A program made the translations under genes and the position numbers. Below, in pieces: positions 34,601 to 47,330 of a stretch of 64,000 nt of DNA (within the stretch, counting starts at the first letter, position 1; each line of letters starts with the position of its first letter). Below the pieces are notes generated by a model that worked only from the letters and a program-made list of their open reading frames with translations, made no database searches and had not been told where the DNA came from. Source of the stretch: Lunularia cruciata (Eukaryota > Streptophyta > Marchantiopsida > Lunulariales > Lunulariaceae); contig OX419760.1 in assembly GCA_948567375.1 (NCBI GenBank), positions 186,001 to 250,000 of the forward strand, read 5' to 3'.

Positions 34601-37600
34601 CCACTATGGGCAACTCTACCCTCTTTTGGGAATGGTCTCTACCCAAAAGGTTAAATAAGTATAAATGAACAAATTATGACATTGTGAAACATTTTCTTCT
34701 TAATCTAGTCATTTCCTAATCATATTTTCATGGGAAAAAACTATCCTTGTCATTTTAATATTAATTCATAAACATTGAGTTGTTTCAAGAGTTATTAGTG
34801 TTTTCTACTCGGATGAAACCGACAACTGGAGATGATCAACCAAAGATATAAAAATCAAATTTAAAAGTGTTGAATAAGATTCTACAAGAGTTTGTATTGG
34901 GTTTTCTTTCATATCATTATATGATCCAACTCTTTATTTTGCTCGGTTCCAAGAAGTATATAATCTCTTTATCTTAGGTTATTTTGAAGTGGATCTCCCT
35001 ACTCATATTCTTTAACATTCTTAATCAAAGTAAGAGATTGCTCAAAATATTTTTTCATTCTTTTTGCATGTAAGACTCCCAAAGAAAAAGGCTTCAAATC
35101 TAAAACTCATTGATATTCTCTAACTATTTCCAGATTCTACTTCATATTTAGAGCATATGAGCTTAAACTCCATCATATCTCTCCTTATGTTTGTCGTGTT
35201 TATAGATAAATATGTAGGATATTATATTTAGCAATCATATTTAGTATAATGAATCCATCTCAATAGGAAAAGCTATAGTTAGATAAAATAATTGTCATCA
35301 TGATCTTCCAAAGATACTCAAATTTGATCAAGCAAGCTTATATCCACACAAGTAAAAACAAAATAAAATCTTGTGCAATCATTATCATTTGAATTTCACA
35401 ACATTTAATTCTTGGTTCATACCTTCTCTTGTAGCTTCTCTACTTGTTCTTTGGATTTTTGGTCATTTCATATGAAATCTTGATTCAGCATTATTATTTC
35501 TCTCTTCAATTATGGTCAACCAGTAATGCAAGGTATGTTTATTCAGAAATAATTTCCCTAAAAATTGATACAAATTCCTCACAATGTGTAATTTATAATT
35601 TAGGATGTGAATTTTGGATAATAAAATTCATTTAGAAAGAATTCTTCTAAAAAATGGAAATAAATTGCTCAAGATGGATAAGGTGTGATAATAATGAGAT
35701 AAAAACTTTGACTTTGATTAGATATTTGAAATAAAGACTATGTTTTTGCATATGTAAATTTATTGGAAGGTTTACCTAGTATGGGATTGGGAAGGAAAGG
35801 AGGCAAAATTACACCACATGCTTGTCATTTAAAACTTGAATTTTACTTCTCAATTAACCTTATTGATGTTTATGATTACTTTATTGTTGCAAAAAGCTAT
35901 GAGTCACCTTCATAGCTTCTTTCATTATTAAATGATTTAATACCTTTGACAAATCTTAGATCCTTCCACATTAATCTCGTAAAAATCACACTTTGCATCA
36001 CACTAAAAATCTATATGTCACACATCAAGCTTTAAATATGAAAGATTGAAGTATCAAGAAAACACTCAATAAAACTCAACAGTGATTAATTCTATATTAT
36101 ACCTCCTAATATAATGTTGATTTTTGGAGACGCCCACACAATCTTGTAATAATATATATAAAAAATGAAGTATCATTGTAACTTAAATGAGAAAGAGCAT
36201 ACAAATATATCTCAAATCAAAAGAAGAATATAAGATGATATAATAAAATAATCAAGAAATAAGAGATTTTCTTACATTGCACTAGTTTAATAATAGTAAG
36301 ACACTAATTCTTTTTCTCAATATCAAAGACAATTCTTGACATAAAATTGATTTCATTAGGAAAAGAAAAATCTATCAACTAGAAAAGGAATTCAAATCTT
36401 AAGAGCGGAAATTTTATTCATATACAATTCATTCATAACACTAAATACTTAGAGAGCATATAAAATTCAAGTAAAAAATTAATCTTATATATATATATAT
36501 GATTGCTATTGCAACCATTGTATTTTGTTATCAAAATCAAAGTTGATAGATTTAGACATGCAAAGTGAAGAGGGCCGTCATATTGCTTCCATTGTGAAAT
36601 TTTCAATGCACTTTCATCATACCACATTATGGGTGGCAATATCAAAATCTGGGTAGCAATAGCAATTCATTATATACATATATAAAATCACTAAATATCA
36701 CACCAATTCTAGATCTTTAGATTTTCTTGAACTTTTATATGCATTTTTATGTTCTTTTATAAATAGTTTGTGCTATTAGATCCTCCTACAATATATGTAG
36801 TCCTTATCTTATCTTTACATTTGTGTCTTTGATTTTAATTTTTAATTTGATTCCTTGGACTTATGTATTAGTGTATGATTTCACTCTTTATCTTAAATTA
36901 TGTTGTATAGTGAACTCACTCATTGAACTCAATTATCAATAGATAGGAGATGTGTAATGAAGAAATGTTCTTTGTATATGCATCATATCCAATTACTTTG
37001 AAGGTCTAATTATAATCATATTTTCTGCAAAAGATATGGATATCCATATGTTGTTGAAACTCTTGCAAATCCTAAATTTTGTGTTGAACTCTTTAATCTT
37101 TTAATAAAAGAAGAGAGCTTCTTGAGTGATCATTGATGATCAAGAAACTATAATTTTTATTTTTAATCCCTTCTACTTTTCTTTATGGACTTATTATAAA
37201 ATTTTAAATCTTCAAAATGTTTATCTTTAGATATAAGGATAAAAAGAGATAATATAGTCAACAAATTGTTTGATTGTAAAAATGGTCCAAGACTTAATAT
37301 TTTCTATAAAAAATATTTATTTTTTACCAAGAAATACCAATAACACTGATTTAACCAATTTGATTGGTTTAAATTATATTTCGAAGAGCCATATAAAGTA
37401 AGGATGATTTTTGAATTATGTAGTTCATAGAATAAATATGATGTAGAAACTTAAAATAAAAATCAATTGGTGAAAGTTGTCCAATCTTAAAATCCCCAAT
37501 TTCTATCCCAAAATTAACATAAAAATTCATTCCTATATAATGAATTTTGGGTTCATGGGGTCCATCCAAGTCAGTCTCCTCACATTGCACATAAAGAAAT

Positions 37601-38016
37601 TAGAACCAAGGGAAGAATTGGGCAATTGAAGTAGACATATGAAATTATTACAAATAAATTTTTTAATATTTTGTATCTTTTTAACATTTCCTAAATCCAT
37701 TTTGGTCTTTTAATATACTATTAATTTGGTGCCAGAAGATACACAACACTTGCATTCTCATGGTAATTGTGCAATTGAGCTAGGTAGTGTAATTTTTCTT
37801 GGCGTAATATAAAATAAAGCAAATTTCATAAAGTATTAGAGCTTTTTATCTCCATATTTGGAATGAGTAATAAAATTAAATTGATAGATTTTTTACCTTG
37901 CACACTAATATATCTATGTTAAGGAATAGTAATTGAAAATAAAATTCAAATAATAGATATAAATACAGATTTTTGATATTTTTGGCATTTAAAGATAAAT
38001 TTCAGAGATATAGATC

Positions 38017-38075
<59 letters not shown>

Positions 38076-39600
38076 TGATAATATAGTAAAAAGATATCAA
38101 AATGAAAATTTGCTTCAAAGAGAGATAAGTAAACTCCAAACCTTTAATAAGAAGTTACATAAAACACATTAAAAATATAATATCTGTCTTTATGAATCCA
38201 TAGCCCATTATGTTTGCAGTCAATTTACAACTAAGCATCTTCATACAACCATAGTAAGGAATAGTAAGGAATGACAATAGGAATTACACTTGACCTATTT
38301 TTCCGTTGTAATTTGTGATAAGAGATTTTATTATCTCAATACAATTAATAACTCAACCTTAATTCTCATCTATTCATTTCATAGACTTAGTTCATCCCTG
38401 ACAAAATACTCCTCATTCACTTGTTCTTTATTATCCACTCAATTTCTTTGCACTTCACCTTGATTCTTCTTATCCATCATACTCATGTATGATGTTCTCT
38501 TCTCTTAGACATCTTCCACACTAACTATAGGTTGTGATATCTTTGTTACTATTTCTCATTGGATTTACTTAAGATTTTCTTGAAATTTTTATGTCATTTA
38601 AAAGCATATAAACACTTAATTAAAAAATATTATTCTACATCATTTATCAAGGATGCATTTTTTTTACATTTAAATTAATAAAAATATGATCAATGTAAAC
38701 ATGTCCTCTCTAATATGAGTATAGATTAAACATTATACTTTGACCCTAAACCCTAAACCCTTCTAAGATTTCCTAAATAATATATGTTACTTCTCTATTT
38801 TTGAAATATCCATTATCTTGTTATAGACACTTAAATATATAAAAAATTTATTTCTATTTTATATGGTAGAATTTGATGCACTATACTTCTAAATATATTC
38901 CAAATATAAAATTTGGATGCATATCTCTTCATATTCTTATAGGAAGACCAAAAAAAATATAGAATTATAAAAGTCTCTAAAGATTTCTTCAGTTGTATAG
39001 ATAAGGAGATCAGTTGTATAGATTTGGGTGTATCTAGGAGACATAATCCTAAAGATACACCCAAAAGACATCATTTGAATACAAAAGATTGTGTCGCCTA
39101 CCTTTTTGCAAAATTCACAATTTTTTTTGTTTTTCTTTTTTTTTGGTGAGGATAGAGCAAGTTATTTCCATGTTCAAAGAAATAAACTCCTTGTATGGTA
39201 TTGTTTAGATTTCATTTGTGTACATGAAGAAGACATCCACAAAGATCTGTTAGGTACAAAGAGGTAAAGACCAAAGAGGTCCAAACCAAAGTAGAGAAGT
39301 ACAAAATATCTTTGGAATTGAAGACCATATGCTGATTTGATACTACCACCTACATAAAGAACCACCATCAAGGACCGTTGGCACCCATTGGAGAGTTCTC
39401 ACGTGTGGTCAATGATGACTCACCCATTGAGGACCGTTACCAAAGAACCCCTCACTACAAAATAAAGTGCTAGCCAAGTAATTTCACACTTGTTAGGAAT
39501 TTTCAAGAGCATTCTAAAGAACATTGAAGCACCCTTTGTAATTGTCGCACACTTGATAGAAAGATAGTTTGAGAAAAGAAAGTGAAGAAGAAGATCCTTG
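34601..39600. other. Very AT-rich noncoding DNA
   Basis: No retroelement domain or gene is recognised. It holds microsatellites, including a long (TA)n at 38,019-38,070 and a short one near 36,487-36,500. It also has a T-rich run at about 39,120-39,143 and a telomere-like CCCTAAACCCTAAACCC at 38,744-38,760. Confidence 0.5.
38019..38070. repeat. (TA)26 microsatellite
   Basis: About 52 bases of uninterrupted TA. It is likely length-variable and a place where read assembly may be imprecise. Confidence 0.95.
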
Positions 39601-41141
39601 AAGTGGTACTTCAATCCCCAAGGATAAACAAATGGGCAATGAGAGAAAGGACTAATCTACTCTAGAGGGAAAAATGATATTCCTACTTTGGAATTGGGAG
39701 TTAGGTCCACTTGCAATCATTCAAGAGATGAGGAATATGGACTTAGAAAACAATTGAAGATCTTTGGGGTAATCCTTATAATTGGGAAGAAGAGCTCTAG
39801 AAGATAGTGCTAGGAGGTAGCATAGATCCCTTTGGAGATGACCATAGACACCAAATTTAGGGATATGGGAGAAGAGTTCAATACAAGATAGTTGAATCCA
39901 TTGTAGAGAAGAGATCTACTAGTAATGGTTGGAGAGTAGCAAATTACAAGGATTTGGCTAGATAGGTTGCATTCCAATTCCTTGATGAAACTATTTCACC
40001 CAAAGCAAAATGAGCTATAAACTGAGCTATATTTACTTTAATATAAAACTTTACTATGAACCAAACTATATTCTTTGAGCAAGTATACAAAGGAGAACAT
40101 GTGAATTGGGCTTACATGTTTTAGTAGTAGGCACCTAGGAATTCAAGGAGGATGGAGAAGCCACCTACCTTGCCCAATTTTCAATTCACTTCTACGTGAG
40201 GTTGAATTTGCTAAGAGAGGATGAGCGGAAGAGATTTAGCAATCACTTCCATTTCAAGGAGTATCTATAGCTCAACCCAAAGGACCAATGACCATCAAGA
40301 ACCATCAAGAAGCATATGAAAAATTTTCTAAGCATGGTAGATTTATGAAGGTGAGTGAAGAGGTTATAGAAATCATATCAAAGAAGAAGTGATTTTCATC
40401 AAGAAGAACTTCATAGAAGGCAAAACAGAGAGTGAGGAAGAATCTTCAAGTAGTAGATCCTTATTTAGATGAAGATGAAGAAAAAGCTAAAGAAGCAAGT
40501 GAGTAGGAAGGAGATAAGGAGGAGCTCACATTACAAAAGTAAAATATGGAATCAAGAGAAATCTAGAATACTTCAGATGTGGAGTTAGCAATGCGAGAAA
40601 AGGCACATGTTGCAAAAGAAGAGACCATGGCCAAAGAACAAAAAGACCAAGAAGATCCTTGGCCTAAATAACCTGCAAGTTTGGCCTAAGCAAAGCTAAA
40701 TATTGATGATCAAGGAGAAGAAGAAGATCAAGTGGATGTAGAAGGTGAAGCAAAGGAAGTTCCAGAAATAGTGCATCACTAAGGACTATTCAATCAAGTA
40801 GTAGCACTTCTTGTGATTGATGGAATTTTTTTTATCATAAAATGTTTTTGCACCTATATTAAGGTTCTTGTAGATGATCATGCCTTAGTATCAAGAAGAA
40901 TGGCCAAATGCAATAGATTATACTTGGTTGGTCAAGAGACTGCATACAAATAGGAACGCAATGAAGGTAAAGATAACCAAGTGGAAAGAAGACATGGAGA
41001 GGGTCTGGAACATTTATAAGGAAGAATGAAAGAATGTAAATGCTCTTGTAAAGATGAATGATGAAGCCAAGAGGCAAAACACTTCATTAATTGTAGAAGA
41101 CTTTTATAGAAGATATCCAAAGACTACAAAGAGATCTAAGG
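39601..41141 (+). pseudogene. Broken gag-like/coiled-coil retroelement remnant
   Basis: Readable plus-strand pieces include a segment near 40,130-40,270 (EDGEATYLAQFSIHF, then REDERKRFSNHFHFKEY) and a highly acidic/lysine-rich part near 40,480-40,780. Stops interrupt throughout. The style matches the coiled-coil remnants at 5-6.5, 32-33.6 and 53-54.7 kb. It ends where the gypsy LTR begins at 41,142, so the gypsy element may have inserted into it. Confidence 0.4.
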
Positions 41142-41535
41142 TGTAATAATATGGAGTTAGTATATGAGCTAGTAGAAGCCAATGATTTAGTGGTCTAAGC
41201 TAAATATAGAAAAAGGAAGTAGAACTGGCCTAAGAATGTTCTAGAAGCATCGAGGAAGCTTGTGGGTAGAATATTCTAGAAGTACCTAAGAAGATTCTTA
41301 GTGAGAATTTTTTAAGAACTTTCCAAGGTAGAGTAACTTGTATGCCAAGTAAATGGCTAGCTTAGCATGAACTCCAAGTAAGATGGCTGCTAGAAGAAAC
41401 CTTCCTTGGAAGCTCCTTGGAAGTCTTGTACCCAAGTTACCAAGCTAGGCATTTGGATTCCCCATAATCAAGAGTTTCAATGGAACTTGACCTTCCATTC
41501 TTCCATACTCCTATCTCTCTCCTTTGTCTTTTATA
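41142..41535 (+). repeat. 5' LTR of gypsy 1 (394 bp)
   Basis: It starts TGTAATAATATGGAG and ends CTTTTATA, next to the decayed PBS. It is homologous to 45,277-45,745 but shorter, because the right copy carries extra ~50-60 bp internal repeats. Confidence 0.8.
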
Positions 41536-41559
41536 TTGATATCAAAGCAAGAATGGGTG

Positions 41560-42510
41560 GATGAAATCTATGAGTACCAAATTAGTCTTCCCCAAACAAT
41601 TGGAATATTTGTATTCATGTGCTACTAAAGCACCATTTCTAGTAGTTCATCACTTCTTGGTTTGGGCAAGATTTTTGAAATTTGGTCACCTTGTCCAATG
41701 AATGTTATCATTATTATGTAGTAACAAATTGAGCGTCAGTTGATTGTTGGAAGAGAGAGATTGCAAAGGGCAATGAAAAGAGCAATTAGAGAAAGTAGCA
41801 TTTTGAGAAGGAGAAGATTGTGTTTGATTCCCAAAACCAAAGGTCTTTGAAGGCAAGAATCTATTGGATGCACTAGGAAACTATGTTATTTGACTATGAA
41901 TGTTATTTTGAAGCCACAAATCTCCTAGATGATCTAAAACAAATCCTTTTGGTTTCAATTTTTAATTGGAACAATGAAACTATGGTGGCTATTCTAGGTG
42001 GAGCAAACTTAATGGCAATTTGTTGCTCCAATTTTGACTTTGGAAGATTTCAAGAGTGTTATCATTAGGGGATCTTAATCCATGAATGCTACAAAAGCTG
42101 TAGAAGATTGATTGGCAGATTGGTTTAATAAGAAGTTACATTTCTCAATTCTAGAACACCATGATGTTGATCTCAGAAATTAAAAAAGGTGAAGCTTTGA
42201 ATCAATTTATGAGAGGCTTGAAATCATGCACTAAATTAGAAATAACCATGCATGAACCCAAACACCTAGAAAAAGCCATGTAGATAGTTGAGCACTTTGA
42301 CTCCCTAGTTATCACAAGTTGATCTTGAACTTGATCTCCATAAAACCAACAACCATACCAAGCAAGGATGGAGGAGCCAAAACCAAACCAATGGAGATTG
42401 ATGTAATTCAAAGGAGAACACTTGGCATGGCAGACCAAGAGAGGTTACAAAAAATGGTGGTTGCTTCTATTATCACCAAATTGGACATTGCATTAAAGAA
42501 TGTACATCCT
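41560..42510 (+). pseudogene. gag: gypsy 1 gag, broken
   Basis: An open piece at 41,883-42,068 (MLFDYECYFEATNLLDD...) is the capsid-side gag. The nucleocapsid knuckle at 42,462-42,503 reads CFYYHQIGHCIKEC: spacing is kept but the second Cys has become Tyr. The same gag region, with different damage, is present in the second copy at 45,776-46,751. Confidence 0.75.
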
Positions 42511-42639
42511 TGAATAGATGACCCAAACTAGTTACCCAAATGGAGTTTGTGGAGCATAATGAGCAAGGAAACAAAGAATCCCAATAGGAGATATCAAACC
42601 ACTTATTGAGAACTTGATTAGTTCCAATGGAATTTAAGA

Positions 42640-45225
42640 TTTGACTTATGTAAGTTTGATTCACTTGCAAGGTATGGTTTCATATTGTGGTTGTAGAATT
42701 TTGGTGGACTCCTTCACTACTTGCATGTTTATGCAATTAGCTAAGGAATTAGAAATTCATATAAAGCCAATATTAGGTAGCAAGTTGATGATGAAATTTT
42801 TTAAAAAGGGTTGTACATTCCAAACCTCACAACTTGTTACATTCAAGATCAAGAAGGAGGATTCATAGTACATGAGATCTGTAGTCACCTCCTTACACTA
42901 TGATATCATTCTAGTTCCTTTTGGTTTAAATGTCATCAAAATCAATTTGATTAGGCCCTACAACAAATTCAAGTACAACTCCAAGATAAGAATTACTAAT
43001 AAGGTTATTTATCCCCCTTGAGTAAGACACATAGGAATAGTCCAAGATAAGGAATTTATTGGTAGAGAAACTATAGAGCAAGCTTTGGAAGAAGATATCC
43101 TTGTTTTTTGGGGTGTGGATCAAACCAATTCTACAAGGAAAACCTAATGACTATTAGACACCTTGTAAAGCAATGGTTGATCAGATAGCTCAAGATTTTG
43201 AAAATGTATTTCCAAATGATCTTCCAAAAAGGTTACTCTTTGATCAAAGTTTTCCCTTCAAGATTAAGCTATTGCTAGGTAGCACTCCAACAAGTAGACC
43301 AATCTATAGTCTCTCACCAAAGAAGTTGGAAGAGCTTTGAATAACATGAACTAAGTTTTTGGAGAAGGATTTCATACAATATAATACATCTCCTTGGGGC
43401 GACCCATAATTTTTGTACCAAAGAAGGATGGAGGACTTCAATTTTATATTCATTACCATGGCCTTAATAAACAAACAATGAAGAATGCTTATCACTTGCT
43501 TTGAATTGATGACTTGTTGGATTAGTTGAATGGGACATGATACTTTTCCAAGTTGGATCTTTGAAGTGGCTATTGGTAGATTCTTGTTGATAGGAAGGAT
43601 GTGCAAAGGATTACCTTTTGCACCAAGTATGGGCATTTTGAATAGAGAGTGTTATCTTTTAGGCTCACCAATAGTCCAATTATTTTGATGGATCAAAATG
43701 TTGGACGGGCTATTTGATCATATGGTGGCATTCTTGGATGATATTTTAATCTACAACAAGATAGAGGTAGAACATAGGAATAATGTAAGAGAAGTCTTAA
43801 GATAACTATGCCAATGGAAGTTTTATTACAAGGAATCAAAGTGTGTCTTTTGGTAGAAGGAAGTTACCTTCTTGGGTCATAAGCTCTCATTGATGAGGAT
43901 CAAGATAGAACAAGAGAAATTCAAGGCTATTACCAATTTTCCTACTCCTAAGGATGCCATGGAAAATTCAGAAATTTAATGGATTGGTGAGTAATTCATC
44001 CACTATTACGCTCATGTGGCTACACCATTAATCAATTTCTTGGGAAAGATATCAAGCTTGACATGGACCACAAATCACAAGAATTACTCAAGATACTAAA
44101 GCATATGGTGCCCTCATGACACATCCTCCAACCATATGATCATCAACTACTTTATGCAATTGATTTTGGTGCTTCTAACTTTGCCATTGGAGTGGTGTTG
44201 CAACAAGAACTTTTAGATGGTTTACATCCCATTTCCTTTGTATCTTATCGAATAAACATAGCAAAAAGGAATTATTTTGCTCAAGATCAAGAACAATTTG
44301 CAATATATCACAAATTTATGGAGACATTATCTCTTAGAAAAACAAGTGATTGTGGAAATTGATCACAAATCTTACATGGAGCACATGAAGAGTCAAAAAC
44401 ATTGATGGGAAGAACAACTATATTTTTTTGACATCAAGCTTGAGTACAAATGTAACTGTTGCCCTCATCACATCCTTATCAAAGTGAATGAAAGCCATAT
44501 TACCATTGTTGTGTTTGTTGATAAACTTAGCAAGAAATACACTTGATACCCACCGTGGATACCATGGATGCTTTAATGCTAACCAAGATCTACTTTGATA
44601 CTATCTTCAAGCACTATGGGATGCCAAGAGTTCTTATCTCCAACCATGATCCTTAGTTCACTAGCAAATTTTGCCAAGCACTCTTCAAGCTACTTGGCAC
44701 TATGCTTGTCTATGGCATATCATCCTAAAATTGATGGGGATGAAATGTGAAAATCACACCTTCAAAGATATGCTTTGTTCCTTTGTCAATGTTCACCATA
44801 CCAATAGGGATGCTTGTCTTGCGGTTATCAAGTTTGCCTACAATAATTCCAAGCAAAGCAAGCATTGGGTTCTCCCTCTTCTTCCTTAATGTAGCCAAAA
44901 CCCACTTGTTCTAAATTCTCTTCTTGCTCCTCTAACATTTCACATTCCTCATACTTCCACCTTCTTGGCCATGTTATCTAAATCCTTATAGAAAGCCAAA
45001 TCTCATCTTCTTGTTGCTCAAAATTGGCAAAAACAATATATTGATCAAAATCATCATGATCTCACCTTTCAACTAGGTAATAAGGCCATGCTTTTGTCTA
45101 GTAACTTTCCTCTTTTGCTTGATACCCAAATTTGTAAACTTGATCCTAACTTGATAAGTCTATTTGATATTTCTCAAATAATTTCTCATGTTTCCTATAA
45201 ATTTGCCTTTCCTAGTCATATGTAG
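42640..45225 (+). pseudogene. pol: gypsy 1 pol (protease, RT, RNase H, integrase), broken
   Basis: Protease: ILVDSFTTCMFMQLAKELEI at about 42,697-42,760, where the family has DSGxT, so the Gly after DS is lost. RT runs from about 43,300; its active site FLDDILIYN is intact at 43,731-43,757, preceded by YFSKLDL...SGYW and followed by VTFLGHKLSL near 43,870. RNase H: LLYAIDFGASNFAIGVVLQQ near 44,150-44,210. Integrase: FKHYGMPRVLISNHDP near 44,608-44,655, where the usual Asp of the second catalytic position is Asn, and a C-terminal part up to about 45,225 (QYIDQNHHDLTFQLGNKAML-like). Numerous stops separate the blocks. Confidence 0.85.
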
Positions 45226-45276
45226 ATCTATTTTGTCTTCCATAATCCAAATTAAATAAACTATTTGTTTCTAGTC

Positions 45277-45745
45277 TATAACAATATGGAGCTTAGTAAT
45301 AAGTTAGTTGAGACTAACAAAGTAGCAAATAGTCCAAATTAGCTAAGAATATTCTAGAAGCATCTAGGAAGTTACCTGGTACCTTCAAAGTGTTGGGTAA
45401 TGTGCATGCCAAGGAGGAAGCTTCTTAGGAAACTTCCTAGCTAGTTAAGTTTGCATGCCAAGTAGGTGGCTTCTAGAAGGAAGCTTCTTTGCTAGTTTAG
45501 CTTACACTCTAAGTAGGTGGCTTCTAGAAGAAAACTTCTTAAAAAGTTTCTTGGTTAACTTGGCTTGCACTCCAAGCAGACGGTTTCTTGAGAAATTTCT
45601 CAAGAGCCTTGTATATTCTCCTATAAATACTAAAGCCTAAGCTCATATTAGACATTTGGAGTTTCACTCATTCAAGTGTCCCAATGTGATCTTCCACTTT
45701 GGTCTTCCATTCTTGTATTTCTCTCCCTGGTCTTGATCTTTTACA
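45277..45745 (+). repeat. Shared LTR: 3' LTR of gypsy 1 and 5' LTR of gypsy 2 (469 bp)
   Basis: It starts TATAACAATATGGAG (TG changed to TA) and ends TTTTACA. It contains four tandem units starting at 45,404, 45,453, 45,504 and 45,567, each with a GCAYKCCAAG-like head and GGCTTCTAGAAG-like body. It is followed by TTGGTATCAGAG, an almost perfect PBS. Confidence 0.85.
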
Positions 45746-45746
45746 T

Positions 45747-45757
45747 TGGTATCAGAG
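45747..45757 (+). other. Primer-binding site of gypsy 2
   Basis: TGGTATCAGAG is followed by TAGGAATGGG. It matches the initiator Met tRNA PBS better than the one in gypsy 1, where the same site reads TGATATCAAAG. Confidence 0.85.
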
Positions 45758-46751
45758 TAGGAATGGGATGGGTGGAATTTATGGACCACCAAATCCATTT
45801 CTACCAAACCACTGGGACTTTTTTGTCAATGTATTACCCAAGCATCATTTCACGATACTCATCATCTCATGCTTTGGGCAGAACATTTTGAATGCAATCA
45901 CCTTGTTTGATGATCCTTTGGTACTTCCAATTGTAACTTATGGAGAATGATGGACATGTTGCATCTACGTGTTAATTTAGATAAATTATAGGTAATTTGA
46001 TAGAGTAGTAGTGATGGCAGTAATGCCCAAAGTTATCATTTCTATGTAGCAACAAATTGAGCACCTTACTCCATTGTTGGAAGAATGAGACCATCAACGA
46101 TAGGAGCACATAGAGAAAGCATCATTTGAGAAGGAGAAGAGCAAATCCAACTTCCAAAACCCATATTCAAAGGCAAGAATCTCCCAAGTGCAGTAGAGAA
46201 TTTTGTATTTGACTATGAATGCTACTTTGAGGCTACAAATCTTCATATGAAGGAAAATAGATTCTCTTAGCTTCAAGCCAAGTGGATGGAGTGGTAAAAT
46301 TATGGTGGCATTTCCAAGTGGAGCAAGCTAAATGACAATTTGTTGCACCATCTTGATATAGGAAGAATTCAAGAATGCAATGATTGGGCATTTCCAAGCT
46401 ATAAATGCCACACAAGTTGCATAAGATAAGTTGGTAGAGTTGAAGCAAATTGGTTTTGTAAGAAGCTATATCGTATAATTCTAGAACACTATCATGAAAA
46501 TTCTAGATGTATTGGATGGTGAAGCTCTGGATCAATTTGTGAGGGGTGTGAAGTCACAAACCAAATTGGAAGTGAATATGTGAGAGCCAAAACACTTGGA
46601 GGAAACCATGCAATTGGCTGAGCACTTTGGTTCCTTGGTTGTGACAACTTGGTCTTGACCTCAACCTTCACAGAATCTTCCAACACATTACACATGGGTG
46701 GAGGAGCTGGCACCAATGGAGATTGATGCCATCCAATGGAGACCACTACAA
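45758..46751 (+). mobile_element. gypsy 2: leader and gag only, interrupted
   Basis: The sequence after the PBS aligns with the gag of gypsy 1 (e.g. GGACCACCAAATCC... with the region after 41,565, and MEELAPMEIDAIQWR near 46,698 with the related segment near 42,367). It stops abruptly at about 46,751, just before the knuckle region, where the LTR of another family begins. No continuation is found on the far side of that element (after 55,310), so the rest was deleted or lies elsewhere. Confidence 0.75.
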
Positions 46752-47330
46752 TATTTTCAGGACAAGAGAATTCTTCAAGAGAGATACAAGAGAGAAAATA
46801 CAAGTATCACATTCAATCCTCTGATGCCCCAAAGGAGCACCTTCTTTTTATTATATAGCAAAGAGGATCCCCTCAAAGGAAGCTACACCCTTGGATCAGA
46901 GACATGGATTGGTGACCTGTCAATGAGCTCCATCCTTGGATTAGTTGTTTAGATGGGTGACATGTTAGTCCTTGTCCTATCTAGTTAGTCCAAAGGGAAT
47001 CTTTAGCAAATCTTCTTGTAGGGAGCTCAAAATTGCATGGGTCAGGTACCATTGAAAGATCTTAACAAGACAAATAATAGGAGGGAGAAGACACATTTTT
47101 TTGTCCTTAAGGGGGATACTCTGTTCATTTTTGAGGCCTAATTCATCCGTTTAGGCCTCCAAAATTAGCTCTAAAGTTTTAAGGCTATTTTCAACTTCTG
47201 ACCTATTAGTAAAGTACTCTTTTGACGAGACCTCTACCTGATCTACCTAGCCCATTGTACACAACATCCTTCTAAATGTTACCAAACCAACTTTCAACTC
47301 TAGATAATATGTCTAGCTGCTTGTATTACA
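46752..47330 (-). repeat. 3' LTR of the minus-strand element (579 bp)
   Basis: It is a direct repeat of 54,748-55,310. The boundary at 46,752 is where similarity starts and where gypsy 2 gag stops. The end TTGTATTACA is shared by both copies. Confidence 0.75.

Larger units (their letters stand above)
41142..45745 (+). mobile_element. Ty3/gypsy LTR retrotransposon 1, inactive
   Basis: LTRs at 41,142-41,535 and 45,277-45,745 both begin TRTAAYAATATGGAG and end TTTTAYA. A Met-tRNA PBS lies one base inside the first (41,537, TGATATCAAAG, with transitions). Domain order is gag with knuckle, protease, RT, RNase H, integrase, which is the gypsy order. All frames carry many stops. No chromodomain was seen after integrase. 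The 3' LTR is followed directly by a second PBS and gag, so it doubles as the 5' LTR of another copy. Confidence 0.88.
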
